Part shown: piece after piece, positions 60,857 through 64,000 of the stretch | Position numbering within the stretch: position 1 is the stretch's first letter | How the letters are laid out: every line of letters begins with the position of its first letter | Source: Desulfuromonadaceae bacterium | Lineage (GTDB): Bacteria; Desulfobacterota; Desulfuromonadia; Geobacterales; Pseudopelobacteraceae | Assembly (NCBI GenBank): GCA_028681335.1 | Contig: JAQUIT010000006.1 | Coordinates: 1-64,000, forward strand | Reading direction: 5' to 3' | Length of the DNA stretch: 64,000 bases | Program-made: the position numbers and the translations under genes | Notes under the pieces: generated by a model | What the model was told of the DNA's origin: nothing | The model's database searches: none | Seen by the model: the letters and a program-made list of their open reading frames with translations, nothing else

Positions 60857-61471
60857 TTACAGCAGTTGGGAATCACCAAACAGTTCTGACTCAACATGTC
60901 CGGGTTTATACGTTTTCAACGGAAGAGAGTTAACGACTACATGCAACCTGCCCTCACGTTTAAGGATTCTTTCAGCATAGTGGTAACTCCTGTCTGGAGG
61001 TGTTGTTCCGCCGTTGTACCAGGCCAGCGCCTTTACCTTGTTGCCGTTGCAGCGAATCAAGAGATCAGAGATTATTCTTTCGGCCTGACCGGCCTGGCCA
61101 TGCAAATCTTTTGGCACCGCCCCCCAGTTGGCAGCTTTTACCTGCCAGGCCCCCTGTTCACCCGCCGATCCCACCGCGACAGGATCGCCACGGCTCTCTT
61201 CAATGGCAACACTAAGCAGCAGATTTGCCATGGGACTATGCCGGACTGAGGCGACAAGTGCTGCCGGATTAGCGACCCCGTGAGCAGCAACAAATTTTGC
61301 CCGCTGTTCATTGATACTATCAAGTACATCTCGGTTCTTTACTGTCTTCCTCCATATACCGGCGTGCACTCCGACCTCAGCTCCAACCAGTCCGCCCGCT
61401 ATGACCACAGCAACTATTGAGTATACTCCAAGCACAGCTGTAGTAAGTGGTTGATAATACTTTTTACGCAT
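60857..61471 (-). CDS. Lytic transglycosylase-like protein
   Basis: 204 aa. One N-terminal helix (residues ~10-33) anchors or exports it. The SLT fold is recognisable: VAIEESRGDPVAVG with the catalytic Glu, GEQGAWQVKAANWG, and VKALAWYNGG with a Tyr-Asn pair. The tail lacks extra domains. It cleaves glycan strands, possibly to make room for an envelope structure. It is the last gene of a minus-strand group with the 61523 and STAS genes. AGGAG precedes the ATG. Confidence 0.85.
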   Translation of the reverse strand: MRKKYYQPLTTAVLGVYSIVAVVIAGGLVGAEVGVHAGIWRKTVKNRDVLDSINEQRAKFVAAHGVANPAALVASVRHSPMANLLLSVAIEESRGDPVAVGSAGEQGAWQVKAANWGAVPKDLHGQAGQAERIISDLLIRCNGNKVKALAWYNGGTTPPDRSYHYAERILKREGRLHVVVNSLPLKTYKPGHVESELFGDSQLL

Positions 61472-61522
61472 ATTCGGTTTCTCCTGTTTAATCCATGGTC
61501 AGTCACAATCCCATAGGCTTAT

Positions 61523-62047
61523 TCATTGTTCATGAGCAAGGACAGGAAATCTGGAACGTGACCCGGACTCGGGAGGTTCCATAAGTAACTCCCTGAGGAG
61601 ATCAGCTTCCTGTTTCAAGTATTCCTGCCGATACGTTTCTCTTTTCTCTATTTCTGCCATCATCTCTTGGTTCCGCTCCAGCTCACAACGGACATCCCTG
61701 TTGCCTATCATCTCGTGCATCACCTGTTCATTTTGCAGCAACTCCTGGCGCAGTTCGCTTACCTGTAGCATCTGCCGTATAAAGCGGGGATGCTGCATCA
61801 GCTCCTGGCGCAAGCCGTGGCTCTGGAGTATTGCGTGAATGCGGGAACGATCCTGAAGCAGTTGCAGCGACAGTTCCTCGTCGTTCAGCGCACTTTTCAG
61901 CTCATGGAAGGCCGGAGTCTTCTGTCCGTCCCCCTGCATCTGTTGTGCGAGAAGACCGTTAATATCCCGGGCAAAGGCTTGAACATCCCGCGGGGAACAG
62001 ATCAGAACAAACAGTACAATGAACATTATTTCTCTGTAGCCAATCAT
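61523..62047 (-). CDS. Exported coiled-coil protein of unknown function
   Basis: 174 aa. AAGGAG lies five bases before the ATG. A signal peptide (FIVLFVLICSPRDVQA) is followed by a nearly continuous amphipathic helix rich in Gln, Glu and Leu, with repeated LRQELMQ, LRQELLQ and VRCELERNQ units of about 15-22 residues. Probably periplasmic and elongated. No family recognised. It sits between STAS and transglycosylase genes and may be a structural partner of one of them. Confidence 0.72.
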   Translation of the reverse strand: MIGYREIMFIVLFVLICSPRDVQAFARDINGLLAQQMQGDGQKTPAFHELKSALNDEELSLQLLQDRSRIHAILQSHGLRQELMQHPRFIRQMLQVSELRQELLQNEQVMHEMIGNRDVRCELERNQEMMAEIEKRETYRQEYLKQEADLLRELLMEPPESGSRSRFPVLAHEQ

Positions 62048-62060
62048 AGTGTCTCCTTGA

Positions 62061-62387
62061 CTAACCGGCGATCAGAGCCGAATCGGCATATGTTTTTGTA
62101 CTGCAAGGCCCCATCAATGCATGCATGGCGCTCCGCAACCTTTCCGGCACATTGACCAGGGTTGGTTCTACCCCCCGAAACCTTGCACACTGCATCCACA
62201 CGTTGAGAAGCTCCAGACCGCACATATCGGCCTCTTTCATGAGACCACAGTCAATAAGAAGTGTTTTTTTACAGCCTGACTCCAGCTGCTGTAATGAAAG
62301 TGCCAGTGAATCTATATTTCGGGTAACTCCGGTAAGAGTCCAATCACCTTCCAAACGTGCACCTGGACCAATCATACGAATAGTCAT
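62061..62387 (-). CDS. STAS-domain protein
   Basis: 108 aa. Beta-alpha STAS fold with LEGDWTLTG at the N-terminus and KTLLIDCGLMKEADMCGLELLNVW. The usual phosphorylated Ser of anti-sigma antagonists (D-S-S/T-G) reads DMCG here, so regulation by phosphorylation is doubtful. GGGGAGG precedes the ATG. First of the three minus-strand genes reaching to 60857. Confidence 0.85.
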   Translation of the reverse strand: MTIRMIGPGARLEGDWTLTGVTRNIDSLALSLQQLESGCKKTLLIDCGLMKEADMCGLELLNVWMQCARFRGVEPTLVNVPERLRSAMHALMGPCSTKTYADSALIAG

Positions 62388-62758
62388 GCAAGCCTCCCCG
62401 TTTTATCTTTTTTATGTTCAGGTGTGCTTTACACAAGCCATGCCAAAACACTTCCAGCATTTAACCTGTTTTTTCAGCTGGTTACATGGCAAGAAGTTTC
62501 CGACTGTGGTAAGGTATTTTACACGGCAGGCTAACAAGCAGGAGGAGACATCTCTGATAGCGGGAAGTTATGAAACGTTACTTTTTTACCACGAGCTCTA
62601 CATGTAACATTAATAAGAGTGACTTTTCCGCTTAATGGTATATTTACTATAAAACAATCAAATGTTTGGTTGTAAGTTTCAAAAAAAGAACGCATCATAT
62701 AAACTTGCTAACAAAAACAGCTAGACCTTTATTCTTGTGATGCCGTCAAGGAGACGTT
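62388..62758. other. Gene-less 371-bp divergent intergenic region
   Basis: Contains leaders for the minus-strand STAS gene and the + strand haem sensor. TTGCTA and TTTATT 17 nt apart (about 62706-62734) are a weak promoter candidate for the sensor. A 55-codon + frame starting at 62440 lacks a ribosome site and was not called. No RNA gene was seen. Confidence 0.5.
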
Positions 62759-64000
62759 ATGGAGCAAAAAACTTCTCTATCAAAACGTTATGCCTTGCTG
62801 CTTGGTATAATTTGGACTTTGTTGCTCATCATGTCATCGGGATGGGATTATATCCGGCATGATAAAAGTACAAAGGATATTGCAAGAGCTGAAGGTTACA
62901 TTGCCTTCCAAAAAGATACTCTCTACCGAAAATGGGCTTCCAACCATGGAGGCGTCTATGTACCGGTAACCGAACAAACGCAGCCAAATCCAAGCCTTTC
63001 ACACATTCCTGAACGGGACATCACAACCCCCTCTGGCAAGCGACTCACCCTTATAAATCCAGCCTATATGACCCGGCAGGTATTTGAGATGGCCGACAAC
63101 GAAGGAAACTTTGTCAAAGGCCATATAACGAGCCTAAACCCCATCAGACCTGAAAATGCTCCTGATTCCTGGGAACGCAATGCGCTAAAGGCTTTTGAAG
63201 GAGGTGCTAAAGAAGTTAGTGAAATTCAGACTATAAATGGCCAACAATACATGCGTTTCATGCGACCATTCATAGTTGATGATCCATGCCTTAAATGTCA
63301 TGCCCCCCAAGGCTACAAACGTGGCGATCTCCGAGGCGGCATCAGCGTGTCGGTTCCCATGGCCATTTACACAGTGGGTTCCAATAAACTTCTCGCCGGT
63401 AGTGCTTTTACCCACTTTATGTTTTGGATAATGGGAATTGGCTTAATCTCATATAGCTCCCGAAGGTTGTCACAAAGCTACGCTTTGCTGCGTGACAAGA
63501 ATATCCAGCTTGAACATGAAATAGGTGAACGGGAAGTAGCCCAGGAGAATCTTCAGGAACAGGCATGCCAGCTGGAAGAGGAAATCCTCGAGCGTCAGCA
63601 GACGCAACATACCCTTGCCCAGAGTGAAGAGAGGTTTCGCACTGCGATTATAAATGCACCGTTTCCCATCATGATTCACGCTGATGACGGTCAAGTGGTT
63701 CAAATCAGCTCCACATGGACTGAAATTACCGGGTATACGCTCTCCGACATCCCAACCATACGTGATTGGGTACGCAAGGCATATGGAGTCAATCACGAGG
63801 TGGTGGAAGCATATATTGACAATCTGTATAACCTCGGAGCCCGGATTGACGAAGGAGAATACAAGATAACCACTCTGAGTGGCGAAACCAGAATATGGGA
63901 TTTCAGCTCTGCTCCTTTAGGGATTCTTTCCGATGGACGCAGGCTTGTTATCAGTATCGCTAAAGACATCACTGACAGGAAGCTCACGGAAGATGCACTT
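62759..64000 (+). CDS. Haem-c sensor (DUF3365/Tll0287-like) with PAS domain, 5' part
   Basis: Open at the right edge: 414 codons visible from ATG 62759, with AAGGAG five bases upstream. A membrane helix (YALLLGIIWTLLLIMSSGW) leads a periplasmic domain (~35-215) of the DUF3365 type with one c-haem site, CLKCH at residues 177-181. A second helix (~218-238) and a long coiled coil (~245-300) follow. A PAS domain (FRTAIINAPFPIMIHADDGQ...WTEITGY, to ~410) ends with VISIAKDITDRK. The rest, outside the window, is probably a kinase or cyclase. Likely a periplasmic redox sensor. Confidence 0.9.
   Translation, partial: MEQKTSLSKRYALLLGIIWTLLLIMSSGWDYIRHDKSTKDIARAEGYIAFQKDTLYRKWASNHGGVYVPVTEQTQPNPSLSHIPERDITTPSGKRLTLINPAYMTRQVFEMADNEGNFVKGHITSLNPIRPENAPDSWERNALKAFEGGAKEVSEIQTINGQQYMRFMRPFIVDDPCLKCHAPQGYKRGDLRGGISVSVPMAIYTVGSNKLLAGSAFTHFMFWIMGIGLISYSSRRLSQSYALLRDKNIQLEHEIGEREVAQENLQEQACQLEEEILERQQTQHTLAQSEERFRTAIINAPFPIMIHADDGQVVQISSTWTEITGYTLSDIPTIRDWVRKAYGVNHEVVEAYIDNLYNLGARIDEGEYKITTLSGETRIWDFSSAPLGILSDGRRLVISIAKDITDRKLTEDAL

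Noticed and set aside
62440-62607. 55-codon + strand frame in the divergent region before the haem sensor
   Set aside because: No ribosome site, no signal or domain, and AT-rich intergenic composition.
1-64000. CRISPR arrays, IS elements, prophage, rRNA, replication origin
   Set aside because: I looked for regularly spaced repeats, transposase or integrase motifs, phage structural genes and rRNA signatures and saw none.

Overview
The window looks like a chromosomal segment of a Geobacter-type member of the Desulfuromonadia (Desulfuromonadota). The evidence is gene content: 9-haem and 4-haem c-type cytochromes, a Rieske/cytochrome b6-type quinol oxidoreductase, a DUF3373-like porin next to a haem-carrying rhodanese, a fused ThiE-ThiD, a MetOD1-domain protein, a haem-c PAS sensor, and many two-component proteins. 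Base composition is moderate and no rRNA, IS element, prophage or CRISPR array was seen. Genus and species cannot be fixed from the sequence alone.

Layout. 1-5.7 kb holds housekeeping genes on the + strand: the corC 3' end, lnt, prfB with its programmed frameshift, tRNA-Thr(CGU) on the minus strand, an SPOR-NlpC/P60 hydrolase and a DUF1015 protein. 5.8-8.9 kb is a thiamin operon (thiED-thiC) whose sigma-70 promoter, TPP riboswitch and terminator can all be read. 8.9-16.5 kb is an envelope-stress block: a predicted barrel protein, two small exported proteins, a ZraSR-like pair with a sigma-54 regulator, an OmpR-type pair, a PepSY-like protein and a ZraP/CpxP-like protein. 16.6-27.3 kb is respiratory: cytochrome b6, subunit IV, a tetrahaem cytochrome, a UbiB-like kinase, a phasin-like protein, an AEC carrier, a Rieske protein, a 9-haem cytochrome, a triple-rhodanese haem protein and a large porin. 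27.9-30.6 kb is accessory: a toxin-antitoxin pair, an MBL-fold enzyme, a DUF559 nuclease bracketed by inverted copies of a GC-rich repeat, and a CGCAxxG-type redox protein. 30.6-36.3 kb is an RND tripartite pump.

36.6-43.2 kb is a thiol-redox and metalloid block: rhodanese, CcdA/ArsG-like, two thioredoxin-fold proteins, a BFD-like [2Fe-2S] protein, a CDF exporter, a permease and ArsR, with divergent acr3 and moaA followed by a decayed MOSC gene. 43.3-50.4 kb encodes a TAT-exported molybdopterin oxidoreductase with a four-cluster ferredoxin subunit and chaperone, two small exported proteins, an OprO/P-type porin and a divergent LysR regulator. 50.6-54.3 kb is a second exporter operon (CDF-like protein plus a MacAB-like adaptor, permease and ATPase). 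54.4-64 kb holds signalling genes: two REC-led histidine kinases, another kinase, an Rcp1-like regulator, MetOD1, a lytic transglycosylase, a STAS protein and, at the right edge, a haem-c PAS sensor.

Points of most interest. (1) The arsR promoter at 40.9 kb and the promoter of the 50.6-kb exporter operon share the same architecture and an 18/20 identical operator, so one ArsR protein probably controls two operons about 9.6 kb apart. (2) A roughly 36-42-bp GC-rich repeat occurs four times, and two inverted copies bracket the DUF559 nuclease gene. (3) Three small exported proteins end in Gly-Cys and lie near the haem-rhodanese/porin locus or the molybdoenzyme locus. (4) The sigma-54 regulator has a perfect 8-3-8 palindrome and a candidate -24/-12 element in front of the neighbouring Thr/Gln-repeat operon. 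(5) The b6-type complex has its Rieske gene more than 3 kb away and lacks the usual PEWY motif.
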